Positions 27,676 to 36,370 of a stretch of DNA of 64,000 nt are shown here, piece after piece. The stretch spans positions 496,001 through 560,000 of the forward strand of contig JADJBP010000001.1 of the NCBI GenBank assembly GCA_016703625.1, given 5' to 3'. The DNA is from Chitinophagaceae bacterium (GTDB taxonomy: Bacteria > Bacteroidota > Bacteroidia > Chitinophagales > Chitinophagaceae). Below the pieces are notes generated by a model. It did no database searches, had not been told where the DNA came from, and saw only the letters and a program-made list of their open reading frames with translations. Numbering within the stretch: position 1 is the stretch's first letter; the number at the start of each line of letters is the position of its first letter. A program made the position numbers and the translations under genes.

Positions 27676-28431
27676 ATGATTAAAGGTATTTATCATTCAT
27701 TGACCGAGCGTAAGCAGCAACATAAGAAATCATTTGCCGTATTGATCGATCCGGATAAGGTTAACAACAGTAATCTTGAACCATTGATCGGGCTGGCAGT
27801 TGCAGCCAGGGTGGATTATTTTTTAGTAGGTGGCAGCCTGGTCATTTCCAATTATTTAGATGAATGCGTGCAGCTGATCAAAAGCAGCTGTAATATACCG
27901 GTCATCCTTTTTCCCGGAAGCCCGAACCAGGTAAGTAAATATGCAGATGCTTTATTATATCTTTCGCTCATCAGTGGCCGTAATGCCGATATGCTCATAG
28001 GCCAGCACGTAATTTCTGCCCCGGTACTAAAACAAAGCGGCCTGGAGATCTTATCTACAGGTTATATGGTGGTGGATGGTGGAGCGCCAACCACGGTATC
28101 ATATATCTCCAATGCAACCCCCCTGCCGGCCGATAAAAGCGAGATAGCCATGTGTACAGCTATGGCAGGCGAAATGCTTGGTATGAAATTGATCTATATG
28201 GATGCAGGCAGCGGTGCCAAGCGGGCTATCAGCGAAGAAATGATTAAAAAAGTGGCCGGTGTTATCCAGGTTCCGCTCATTATCGGCGGCGGTATCCTTG
28301 AACCTGAAAAAGCTTACCTCAACTGCAAAGCAGGAGCCGATGTTATTGTTGTTGGCAACGCCATTGAAAAAGACCCCGGCCTCATTAAAGAAATGGCGGC
28401 AGCGGTGCACAGTGTGGCTGTGAAAGTGTAG
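27676..28431 (+). CDS. Geranylgeranylglyceryl phosphate synthase family (bacterial GGGPS/PcrB-like)
   Basis: 251 residues forming a TIM barrel. Family motifs include FAVLIDPDKV near the start, DYFLVGGSLV, PVILFPGSPNQVS, the ALLYLSLISGRN loop and YMDAGSGA with PLIIGGGI for phosphate binding. In archaea the enzyme makes the first ether bond of membrane lipids; Bacteroidota homologues are known to make geranylgeranylglyceryl phosphate in vitro, but their role in the cell is not settled. An eight-codon open frame (27657-27683) overlaps its start codon. The gene is intact and divergent from arfB. Confidence 0.9.
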   Translation: MIKGIYHSLTERKQQHKKSFAVLIDPDKVNNSNLEPLIGLAVAARVDYFLVGGSLVISNYLDECVQLIKSSCNIPVILFPGSPNQVSKYADALLYLSLISGRNADMLIGQHVISAPVLKQSGLEILSTGYMVVDGGAPTTVSYISNATPLPADKSEIAMCTAMAGEMLGMKLIYMDAGSGAKRAISEEMIKKVAGVIQVPLIIGGGILEPEKAYLNCKAGADVIVVGNAIEKDPGLIKEMAAAVHSVAVKV

Positions 28432-28507
28432 AACTCACTGTTAAATATTTTCAACAGGTAGGCAGCAGCGTTACCGTGCATTTTTTTGGATTTTTAAAAA
28501 AGGTATC

Positions 28508-29811
28508 CTACTTATCTTTCACTACCCTCGATGGCGTATCCTTTCCATTCACAATGGTTTTACTGCTGATGGCAATGGCTTTGATGATCTCTGCCATATT
28601 ATTCATGTTCAGCGTTCCGATCTCATCACTTTGTTTGTGGTAATTGGGTTCGTGGTTGGGGGGCTGTTCCATTTTAGCTGTGGAGATGGTATGGGCCGGC
28701 ACACCCAATGCAGCCAGGGTAGCATTATCACTGCGGTAAAATAAATTCTGAAGGGGATAGGGATCGGGTTCAAATTTAAATTTAGACCCTGCAAGATTGG
28801 CCTGTAAAATTTTTCCCATATCGCTTTTATCATAACCGGTAATATAAGCGCTGTTTGTACCCCACTTGCTTTCGGTGCCTATCATTTCAATATTGAACAT
28901 GGCCACTACTTTTCCGGGATCAATATTTTTACTGAAATAACGGCTGCCATAGCCACCCGTTTCTTCGGCGGTAAAAGCAACAAAAATTAAAGTACGTTCA
29001 TTGTTCTTTTGTTCGCTGAAATATTTGGCCAGCATCATCACAGCCGTGGTGCCGGCGGCATCATCATTGGCCCCGTTGTAAATGCTGTCGCCGTTCTTAT
29101 CGGGCCTGCCGATTCCGATATGATCGTAATGGGCGCTGAAGACCACGTACTCATCTTTTTTTCCTGCAAGCGTGCCCGGTAAAACACCGATCACATTTTT
29201 CAGCTTTTGCCTGGTGATCTCGAACTTTGCATGAAGCTGTATGGCAGCAGGTTTGGTATTCGTGGTCAATACAAAGACCTGTGTGTATGGAGAAGCAAAT
29301 TTATCCCTGTCCGTTACCCTTTGTATCCTTCTGAATAAATTAAAATGAGCAGTATCTACCAACACCAACAGGTTTTTCTGGGATTGACTTAAAGTAAATA
29401 TCATCTTACTGAAATCATCTTCTTTTTTTACGATCACGGTCTCATAACCGGGTAAGCCATGAATGTGCAGGTCGGCAGAAGAAGTGTTTACCACCACATT
29501 GGCACTGCTCAATGTTTCAGCATCCAGTGTACCGTTCAGTTCCATGTTTTTGGCTTTGATCATGTCTATTTCCTGGAAATAGGATTGGCTGCTGCTCCAG
29601 AATGCAAGTTTGCTTTTTGCAAATTCGGCAGCGATAAAATCCGCGGCTTTTTCAATGCCTGGGGTAAAGGTTTTTCGGCCCTGCATATCATCATCCGACA
29701 GTATTTTTCAATACGTTCCACTTCTGTAGAATTAATGATCTTATCAATATTCTGACTAAAAGAAAGCAGACCGGTTAAGCCTGCTGTTATGAGTAAAAAT
29801 ATTTTCTTCAT
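28508..29811 (-). CDS. M28 family zinc peptidase, secreted (frameshifted)
   Basis: About 433 residues from the signal peptide (KKIFLLITAGLTGLLSFSQ). One A appears missing near 29703: adding it turns the visible IEKYCR into IEKILSDDDMQGRK and joins the two frames. It is an aminopeptidase-type enzyme with two zinc ions. Ligands and catalytic residues are in FSAHYDHIGIG (His, Asp), GANDDAAGTT (Asp), FTAEETGGYGS (Glu-Glu), MFNIEMIG (Glu, where many family members have Asp) and HTISTAKMEQPP (last His). A protease-associated domain insert lies at about residues 90-190. No operon partner is obvious. Confidence 0.88.
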
Positions 29812-29849
29812 TTTAAAATTTTGACTTTTGATTTTTTTATTTTGACTTC

Positions 29850-30581
29850 TTACAAACTCATCATCTCCTTAAATTTAACCGCCTGCCTGCGGCTTACTTC
29901 GATCTTTTCGCCTCCATGCAATTCCAGTAAAAGACCACCATTGAAATAAGGTTCTATTTTATCGATCATGCGCAGGTTAACAATGTGTTTGCGGTTGGCC
30001 CTGAAGAATGTTTTTTCATCCAGCCTTTCTTCCAGCGAATTGAGTGATTTTAATATCAATGGTTTGTAGGTACCAAAAAAAACCTTGGCATAATTGCCAA
30101 CACTCTCAAACAGCCTTACCTCTCCCAGTTTTACAAACCAGCAGCGTTCACCGTCTTTTACAAAAACCTGGTCAAGTTCGGTTAATACACCCCGGTTAAT
30201 GCCGGCCATGGTGGCGGCCATTTCTTTTTCATCGGCCAGTTGCAGTTTTTGAATGGCATCGGCCAGCCGTTTGGGCTCAATGGGTTTCATCAGGTAATCA
30301 AGCGCATTTACTTCAAACGCTTTCAGGGCGTATTCATCATAAGCTGTGGTAAAGATCACATGCGGCGCACTGTCCAGTTCCGTTAACATGTCGAACCCTG
30401 TCTTGCCCGGCATCTGTATGTCGAGGAAAACAAGGTCGGGAGAGAGGTTCTCTATTTTATCGAGCCCCTCGGCAGCATTGGCTGCTTCACCAACCACTTC
30501 AATTTCGGGAAACTCCAGCAATAATTTTTTTAGCTCATTTCGGGCCAAACGTTCATCATCAATGATTAATGCCTTGTGCAT
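29850..30581 (-). CDS. LytTR-type response regulator
   Basis: 243 residues. The receiver domain (1-118) has the acidic pair DDE, the phospho-acceptor aspartate in DLVFLDIQMPGKTG, Thr in IFTTAYDEYA and Lys in YLMKPIEP. The LytTR DNA-binding domain follows (about 140-243) with DGERCWFVKLGEVRLFES, FFRANRKHIVNL and IEVSRRQAVKF. It lies 69 bases downstream of the LytS-type kinase on the same strand, a typical pair. The target genes are unknown. Intact. Confidence 0.93.
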   Translation of the reverse strand: MHKALIIDDERLARNELKKLLLEFPEIEVVGEAANAAEGLDKIENLSPDLVFLDIQMPGKTGFDMLTELDSAPHVIFTTAYDEYALKAFEVNALDYLMKPIEPKRLADAIQKLQLADEKEMAATMAGINRGVLTELDQVFVKDGERCWFVKLGEVRLFESVGNYAKVFFGTYKPLILKSLNSLEERLDEKTFFRANRKHIVNLRMIDKIEPYFNGGLLLELHGGEKIEVSRRQAVKFKEMMSL

Positions 30582-30650
30582 GGTATCTGAAATTTTGAGC
30601 CTGCATCCCGATCCGCAGGACTCAGTGAGCAGGCTGGTTGAATAAATATT

Positions 30651-31567
30651 TTAAATGATCACCGGTAAAATTACTTTGGATTCAACAATGGTTGTACCCA
30701 GGTTCCTGATCTCAAAAACAGCCTTGCCCTGGTACATCAGGTTTAGCCTGTCCTGTGTACTTTTAATTCCAAAACCATCTCCGTTTGGCGTGGCTGATAA
30801 CTGGCCTGTGTTTTGAACCAGTAGTTCCAGGTGATTATTTTTATAATCAGCAACAATACGCACCACGCCACCCTTTATCTGCCTGCTGATACCGTGTTTG
30901 ATGGCATTTTCAACCAGGGTTTGCAGGTTTCCAGTTTCAGCCGGTCAAGCTGGTCATTCCGGTTCTTTTCTACATAATGGTAAACGATGTAGATTAGCAT
31001 CCAGATGGCGATCAGCAACAGGTTATAATAAATGCCTACCAGGTCCGATTTGTTTTCATACACCCACATGCCCCTCCTGTTCTTTGCCCAACCGGTTGCT
31101 TTTCTTATTTCCGAGATCCCTTTTTTAACAGAAGTATCTTTATTGAAAGCATTGTCTTTGTAATAAGCAATGGAATCAAGGCCAAATTGCTTTTCCATTT
31201 TAATGGCCTTCTCCAGTTTTTGGTTCTCGAAATATTTATCATAAGAATAGCCCGAACGTGATTCTATATAATTGCTGCCATAGTACAATACAGTTCCGGT
31301 GGCACCAACAGCAATGATGAACATGATCAGGATCCTGTTGAAAGAAAATTTTAACCAGTTTGTTTTTTTGATGATGAACCTGAGGAGGTGTGTGGTTAAT
31401 ATACCCGAAACCAACAGGATGGCCAGGCTCACCAGGTATTCCTGCTGTCCGCCCTGTTCTTTGAACCTGTCGCCAAACACAACAAAATTAAAATACAGCA
31501 GAATTAAACCCCAAACGCCCCATCCCGTTAACTGGCTTAGCCCGTACCTGATGTTATTTTTACTCAT
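30651..31567 (-). CDS. LytS-type sensor histidine kinase with H-box region missing (internal deletion and frameshift)
   Basis: The N-terminal 200 residues contain four membrane helices (GVWGLILLYFNFVVFG, LVSLAILLVSGILTTHLL, ILIMFIIAVGATGTVLYYG, IYYNLLLIAIWMLIYIVYHYV) and a coiled linker NDQLDRLKLE. In this family the linker leads to a dimerisation region with the phospho-accepting histidine (consensus NPHFLFN) and about 85 residues before the ATP-binding domain. Here KLE is followed at once by LQTLVENAIKHGISRQ, the N box, in another frame. The H box is absent. The ATPase part continues with DGFGIKSTQDRLNLMY. Either the gene lost about 250 bases or the assembly did. Its partner regulator is downstream. 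Confidence 0.8.
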
Positions 31568-31684
31568 AATGCAATATTACCACTCAATATAGTGATTTGT
31601 ACAGCCCTTTTGATTAATGGCGTTATGTTGGTTTGGGAGGTTGGTTATGTCAGTTGTATATGACAGTTACAGCCACATCATATG

Positions 31685-32335
31685 TTATTTTTTAAGCAAC
31701 TTAAATGCATGGCTCCATTGGTTGCGTAAAAAGCCCGGAATACACCACAATATACACAATGATTCTAAAACCCCTGCTGCATTGGCTTTACCCATATCCT
31801 CGGTTTCCCAGCCAAATGCAGTTAAGATTCCGGTTACCGTTTGCTTCGCTTCATCATCATTGCCACAAATGAACATACTGGCTTGCTGGCCGCCAAAATC
31901 CGGTTTATACATAAATGGATTGCCTACACTGTTAAATGCCTTCACCAGTTTTGCACCCGGCGCCAGTTTTTGTAAACGCTCCATCAGGGATTCATCCATC
32001 GTTGTAAAAAATGGCAATACCCCGTTCACCGGGGGCCGGGTATGATCTATCGGGTTGGTGGCATCTATAATAACTTTCCCGTCCAGGTTTTTTACCCCGG
32101 CCATCCTGATCACGGTTTCGGCAGCATCACCCGACATGGCAAACACGATCAGCTCACCATATTTTGCAGCCTCTTCAAAAGAACCGGCTGCAGCGCCGGG
32201 ATTATCTGCAAGCCATTGTACAACCCCTTTTTTTTGAATATCCCTGGTACCCAACATCACTTCATATCCTTCCCTGATAAAAGCAGTACCCAAAATACGG
32301 CCTACATCGCCGCTGCCCATAATGCCAATGTTCAT
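31685..32335 (-). CDS. NAD(P)-binding F420-type reductase family protein
   Basis: 216 residues. The N-terminal Rossmann fold begins MNIGIMGSGDVGRILG, followed by the basic loop LGTRDIQKK that suggests NADP. Further motifs: YGELIVFAMSGDAAETVI, KVIIDATNPIDH and KLVKAFNSVGN, all typical of the F420_oxidored family. Relatives in bacteria without F420 act as ferric or other NADPH reductases, so the substrate is unknown. The gene is single and divergent from ruvB. Intact. Confidence 0.85.
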   Translation of the reverse strand: MNIGIMGSGDVGRILGTAFIREGYEVMLGTRDIQKKGVVQWLADNPGAAAGSFEEAAKYGELIVFAMSGDAAETVIRMAGVKNLDGKVIIDATNPIDHTRPPVNGVLPFFTTMDESLMERLQKLAPGAKLVKAFNSVGNPFMYKPDFGGQQASMFICGNDDEAKQTVTGILTAFGWETEDMGKANAAGVLESLCILWCIPGFLRNQWSHAFKLLKK

Positions 32336-32389
32336 AAAAAGCGTTTTAGTGATTAATGATTAGTTTTACAATACGAAAAGAATTTGTTC

Positions 32390-33434
32390 ATGGCCAATCC
32401 CAATTTAAATAATGAATCTGAATTTTTGAATTCTGCTGAGAAAGAATTTGAAAATACCATCCGGCCATCGGCCATCAATGATTTTTCGGGCCAGTCGCAA
32501 ATCATAGACAATATAACCATTTTTATAAAGGCCGCAAAAATGCGTGGCGAAGCACTGGATCATATCCTGTTTCATGGGCCACCCGGTCTGGGAAAAACAA
32601 CACTGTCAAGGATAGTAGCTAATGAACTGGGTGTAAACATCCGGGAAACCAGCGGCCCGGTTATTGAAAAAAGCCGGCGACCTGGCCGGGCTGCTTACCA
32701 ATTTAGAAACCAACGACGTATTATTTATAGATGAGATCCACCGGCTGAGCACAGTAGTGGAAGAATATTTATACGCTGCCATGGAAGATTTTCGCATTGA
32801 TATCATGATCGACAGCGGGCCCAATGCACGGAGCGTTCAGATAAACCTCAACCCCTTTACACTGATCGGGGCTACAACACGGAGCGGGTTGCTGACAGCG
32901 CCGTTGCTTTCACGTTTTGGTATAAAATCAAGACTGGAATATTATGATGCCGTTACGCTGAAAAATATTATCCTGCGCTCCTCAAAAATAATGGGAACAA
33001 AGATCACCAGCGATGCAGCTGAAGAAATTTCGGGCCGCAGCCGCGGTACGCCACGTATTGCCAATGGTTTATTACGCCGTGTCAGGGATTTTGCACAGGT
33101 GATCGGTAATGGCGTGATCGACCTGGGAATAACCGAACATTCGTTAAAAGCTTTGAATGTAGACAAGCACGGGCTTGATGAAATGGACAACCGCATCCTG
33201 CATACCATCATCGAAAAATTTAAAGGGGGCCCCGTGGGTATCACCACCATTGCCACTGCAGTGGGAGAAGAAGTGGGTACACTGGAAGAAGTGTATGAAC
33301 CCTTTTTGATACAGGAAGGTTTTCTGCAACGTACGGCCAGGGGAAGGGAAGCTACTGCAAAAGCTTATGAACATCTGGGTAAACGGTCATCTTTTGGCGG
33401 GTTTGAGAATTCACTTTTTTCAGATACTAAATAA
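32390..33434 (+). CDS. ruvB: Holliday junction branch migration ATPase RuvB (frameshifted)
   Basis: About 347 residues from the ATG at 32390. RuvB is the hexameric motor that moves Holliday junctions with RuvA. Walker A is HGPPGLGKTT (about residues 63-72), Walker B is FIDEIHRL, sensor 1 is IGATTRSGLL, the arginine finger region is GRSRGTPRIANGLLRR, and the C-terminal winged helix (GFLQRTARGREATAKAYEHLG) is present. A six-A run (32667-32672) holds one A too many: removing it joins GPVIEK to AGDLAGLL exactly. As ruvB is widely conserved and the rest is perfect, the split is almost certainly a consensus error. Confidence 0.95.
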
Positions 33435-33761
33435 TTCTGCCCGGCGTTAAACCTCTGCCTGTTTGATCAGTCTGAAAATTCGATTGTGCAAATTTATAAA
33501 ATGATGTCAGCCCGGGGTGGGGTTGGACGGGGGGTTTTGGGGGGGGGGTTCCCAACAAAACGGGGGGGGGGGCTCCCCGCCCCGCCGGCAAAAAAAAAAA
33601 AAAAAAGGCAAAAAAAACAACAAAAAAAAAAACACTGGAAAAAAAAGAAAAAAAAAAAAAAAAAGGGTGGGAGCGGGGGGGGGGGGGGGGGGGGTTAAAT
33701 TAATTCGGGGGGGGGGGCCCCATTCTGTATAAATCTATAACTCTATTTTCAACCTTTACCA
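33435..33761. other. Low-complexity homopolymer patch, probably an artefact
   Basis: This 327-base stretch has no credible gene. From about 33515 to 33720 it is made of runs of G (up to 18), A (17 and 14) and C, unlike any other spacer here. The apparent frames across it code only for runs of Gly, Lys and Pro. It looks like failed consensus over a difficult or poorly covered region. The serine hydrolase promoter may lie in the last 40 bases. Confidence 0.8.
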
Positions 33762-34835
33762 ATGAGACCTGTATTTACTGCTGCCATTTTAAGCATGTTT
33801 TTTATTTCCTGTAATAAAGATAATGGAACCATTGCACCCATTCCGGCACCAACAACTATGTATTTTCCACCTATTGGTACCGATGATTGGGAAACAGTAA
33901 CCCCGCAATCATTGGGTTGGGATGTTGCCAAACTGGATGAAGCCGTTGCTTATGCCGGTACAAAAAATACTTACGGACTTATCATTTTATACAAGGGCCG
34001 CATTGTTACCGAACAATACTGGAACGGGTGGAATAAAAATACCGTGTATTATATTGCTTCTGCCGGGAAATCTGTAACCGCTTTTTTAGCAGGTATTGCG
34101 CAACAGGAAGGACAACTGAATATCAATAATAAAACAAGCGATTACCTGGGAACGGGCTGGACAACAGCTCCACTGGCCAAAGAAAACCTCATAACGGTAA
34201 GGCACCAGCTAACCATGACCACCGGGCTGGAATACAATGTACCCGATGATAATTGTTTAACGCCTGCCTGTCTTACTTATAAAACTGATGCCGGTACTTC
34301 CTGGTATTATTACAATGCACCTTACCGGTTGTTACAAAATGTAATTGCCAATGCCACGTCCACCAATTATAATACCTACACAAAGATCAAACTGGCCGAT
34401 AAGATCGGGATGAAAAATTTTACCTGGTACAACTATATTTTATGGCTCAACAGCCGCGACATGGCCCGCTTTGGTCTATTAACTTTAAATAAAGGTAACT
34501 GGAACGGTAACCAGATCATGACCGACCAGTCTTATTTTACGGCCATGACCAATACATCGCAAAACCTGAATAATTCATATGGTTATTTGTGGTGGTTAAA
34601 TGGCAAGGCATCATTTATGGTACCCGGTGCTACATTTGTTATTCCGGGTATGCTGAACCCTGCAGCTCCTCCCGATATGATCTCGGCTTTGGGCAAAGGA
34701 GATAAAAAGATCTATGTCATACCTTCCAAAGACCTGGTGGTGATCCGCCATGGTGATGATACCGGTGATGCGGTGCTGGGCCCTTCATCTTTTGATAATG
34801 CATTCTGGACAAAACTCATGCTCGCTGTAAAATAA
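33762..34835 (+). CDS. Serine hydrolase, beta-lactamase class C family lipoprotein
   Basis: 357 residues with lipobox (MFFISCNK). The catalytic SXXK motif is SAGK within YYIASAGKSVTAFLAG (about residue 103). The tyrosine motif is in SWYYYNAPYRLLQN, as YxN. The family's third motif would be in the HGDDTGD segment near the end. WNGWNKNTVY, ISDYLGTGW-like text and MTTGLEYN also fit. Relatives are penicillin-binding proteins, esterases and DD-peptidases; no specific substrate can be named, and it should not be called an antibiotic resistance enzyme on this evidence. Intact. Confidence 0.88.
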   Translation: MRPVFTAAILSMFFISCNKDNGTIAPIPAPTTMYFPPIGTDDWETVTPQSLGWDVAKLDEAVAYAGTKNTYGLIILYKGRIVTEQYWNGWNKNTVYYIASAGKSVTAFLAGIAQQEGQLNINNKTSDYLGTGWTTAPLAKENLITVRHQLTMTTGLEYNVPDDNCLTPACLTYKTDAGTSWYYYNAPYRLLQNVIANATSTNYNTYTKIKLADKIGMKNFTWYNYILWLNSRDMARFGLLTLNKGNWNGNQIMTDQSYFTAMTNTSQNLNNSYGYLWWLNGKASFMVPGATFVIPGMLNPAAPPDMISALGKGDKKIYVIPSKDLVVIRHGDDTGDAVLGPSSFDNAFWTKLMLAVK

Positions 34836-34856
34836 AAAGCCCCGCAATATGCAGGT

Positions 34857-34981
34857 CCTCATCCCAACCCCTATACAAAGAAGAGGGGCTAAGCAAAGAC
34901 CTTTTCGGGACACTCACTATAAAACGAAATTTAAATAATAAACGAGATCGATCCCCTCTCCTTTGGAGAGGTTGGGTGAGG
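34857..34981. repeat. Palindromic intergenic repeat (inverted diverged arms)
   Basis: The left arm (34857-34888, CCTCATCCCAACCCC...AAGAGGGG) and right arm (34953-34981, CCCCTCTCCTTTGGAGAGG...GGGTGAGG) are inverted, diverged copies of one sequence around about 64 bases. The right arm has its own hairpin, CTCTCCTTTGGAGAG. A relative lies at 60902-60931. This is a non-coding interspersed element between convergent genes and may act as a terminator. Confidence 0.75.
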
Positions 34982-35038
34982 TAAAAAAAAGTACCACTTT
35001 GCAGCAGTACTTTAAATTTTTTTTATGGAAGCGAAAAA

Positions 35039-35737
35039 TTAATCCGTTACAACCAGCCTGAATCCATTGCCATGGATATTCACAATTTCAAGTGCAGGGT
35101 CTTCCTTTAAATATTTACGCAATTTGGCGATGTATACATCCATGCTGCGGCCATTAAAGTACGTATCACTGCCCCATATTTTTTTCAGAGCGATCTCACG
35201 GCTCAACAGGTCATTTTTATATTCGCTCAGCATTTTCAGCAATTCGTTTTCTTTGGGCGAAAGGGTTTGTGTCTTGCCATCAACCGTTAACTCACGCAGG
35301 CGCGGGTTAAAATGATACTTACCCAGGTCGTATTCTGCATTGGCTTCTTCGCGGTGCAGTTCTTCATTGCGTTTTAATATTGCTTTGATCTTATGCAGCA
35401 GTACTTCACTGTCGAAAGGCTTGGTGATATAATCATCAGCGCCCAGTTTATAGCCCTGGATGATATCATCCTTCATGGTCTTTGCACTTAAAAAGAATAA
35501 AGGCACATCGGGGTTTACATCCCGGATCTCTTCTGCCAGGGTAAAGCCATCCATGTTGGGCATCATCACATCCAGCAGGCAGAGGTCAAATTTTTCACGT
35601 TGAAAGGCAGCCAGTCCAAGTTTTCCGTCTCTTTCCAGCGTTACATTGTAATCATTCAGTTCAAGATAGTTTTTCAGTACCATGCCGAGGTTTGTATCAT
35701 CTTCGCACAACAGGATCTGAGGTTTTACCGGTTCCAT
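35039..35737 (-). CDS. OmpR/PhoB-family response regulator, RprY-like
   Basis: 232 residues. The receiver domain has CEDDTNLG, the phospho-acceptor aspartate in LCLLDVMMPNMDGF (about residue 55), FFLSAKT and YITKPFDSE. The winged-helix output domain (about 135-232) has LSPKENELLKMLSEYKND, REIALKKIWG, GRSMDVYIAKLRKYLKED and HGNGFRLV. No histidine kinase gene adjoins it, so here it is an orphan; RprX-like kinases are encoded elsewhere in some Bacteroidota. Intact. Confidence 0.92.
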   Translation of the reverse strand: MEPVKPQILLCEDDTNLGMVLKNYLELNDYNVTLERDGKLGLAAFQREKFDLCLLDVMMPNMDGFTLAEEIRDVNPDVPLFFLSAKTMKDDIIQGYKLGADDYITKPFDSEVLLHKIKAILKRNEELHREEANAEYDLGKYHFNPRLRELTVDGKTQTLSPKENELLKMLSEYKNDLLSREIALKKIWGSDTYFNGRSMDVYIAKLRKYLKEDPALEIVNIHGNGFRLVVTD

Positions 35738-35824
35738 AATTATTAAGGTTTATTAGCAAATAAAATTAAATCATATTTGTTACAGCGAATATAGTGCCTA
35801 ATTTTTTGTTAAAGGTGAAATTAT

Positions 35825-36370
35825 GTCATTAAGTCAATAAGTCATTTGAACATTAAGAGGAAATTCATCTATATCCCAACATGTAAAGGTCATTAAGTCA
35901 TTGAGTCATTATCATGCGGAATTATTGTAGCTGTCAGGTATAAGCATTGAGTCATTGTCATTAAGTTTAGCATTGAGATTTGTTTTGCATTAGCCAGTAT
36001 TATGCAGGGAATTAAATTCTTCAGGGGTAATTAATTTTCGGTTGAATGCTTTTTGATTGGCAGATTTGGTTTCAAAAAGCGAACCACGTGCATACCAGCA
36101 AAAGTTTTTATTTTCTTTGTAATGATACCTTCCGTATCCTTCAGATATATTAAGTGATATTGAATCTGCTGCCCTGAGGTATTGGTCGCCTAAACGTCTT
36201 TTTATTAAAAATATCCCATTTTTCTGTTACCTGGAATACCAGTTCACCAATTTCCATAGCACGTTTGTAAACATGCTGGTCTTCAAGCAGGGTCATGAGT
36301 ACAGATTTGCTTTAAAAATAAAAAATCTTCCTGAAAAAATCCAATACCCCAATGACTTAATGACTTATTG
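35825..36370. mobile_element. Inverted-repeat element carrying a four-helix-bundle gene remnant
   Basis: Left arm words are TCATTAAG, TCAATAAG and TCATTGAG, repeated between 35825 and 35975. The right arm (36351-36370, AATGACTTAATGACTTATTG) is their reverse complement; CAATAAGTCATT matches over 12 bases (35835-35846 against 36359-36370). Between the arms lies a broken four-helix-bundle gene on the minus strand. Related S23-type proteins are known from intervening sequences in 23S rRNA, which also have paired ends. The right arm overlaps the stop codon of the cytochrome c peroxidase gene. Calling it mobile is inference. Confidence 0.5.
35990..36296 (-). pseudogene. Four-helix-bundle (S23-type) protein, frameshifted and truncated
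   Basis: Translating the minus strand from the ATG at 36296 gives MTLLEDQHVYKRAMEIGELV..., then a frame change near 36200 leads to RLGDQYLRAADSISLNISEGYGR and YKENKNFCWYARGSLFETKS, the clear signature of the four-helix-bundle (TIGR02436-like) family. It stops at 35990 after LITPEEFNSLHNTG, without the usual last helix of about 25 residues. Family members are about 120 residues; this one would be about 102. One frameshift could be sequence error, but the missing end suggests real decay. It sits inside an inverted-repeat element. Confidence 0.75.

Noticed and set aside
32384..33434. ruvB and spoT as true pseudogenes
   Set aside because: Single-base repairs in homopolymers give perfect full-length proteins, and the same error type is spread over the whole window.
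33486..33732. Open frames coding for runs of Lys and Gly
   Set aside because: They exist only because of the homopolymer block, overlap each other, and have no start signal or plausible protein.
33762..34835. Beta-lactamase resistance gene
   Set aside because: Only the general serine hydrolase fold is supported; this family includes many esterases and peptidases.
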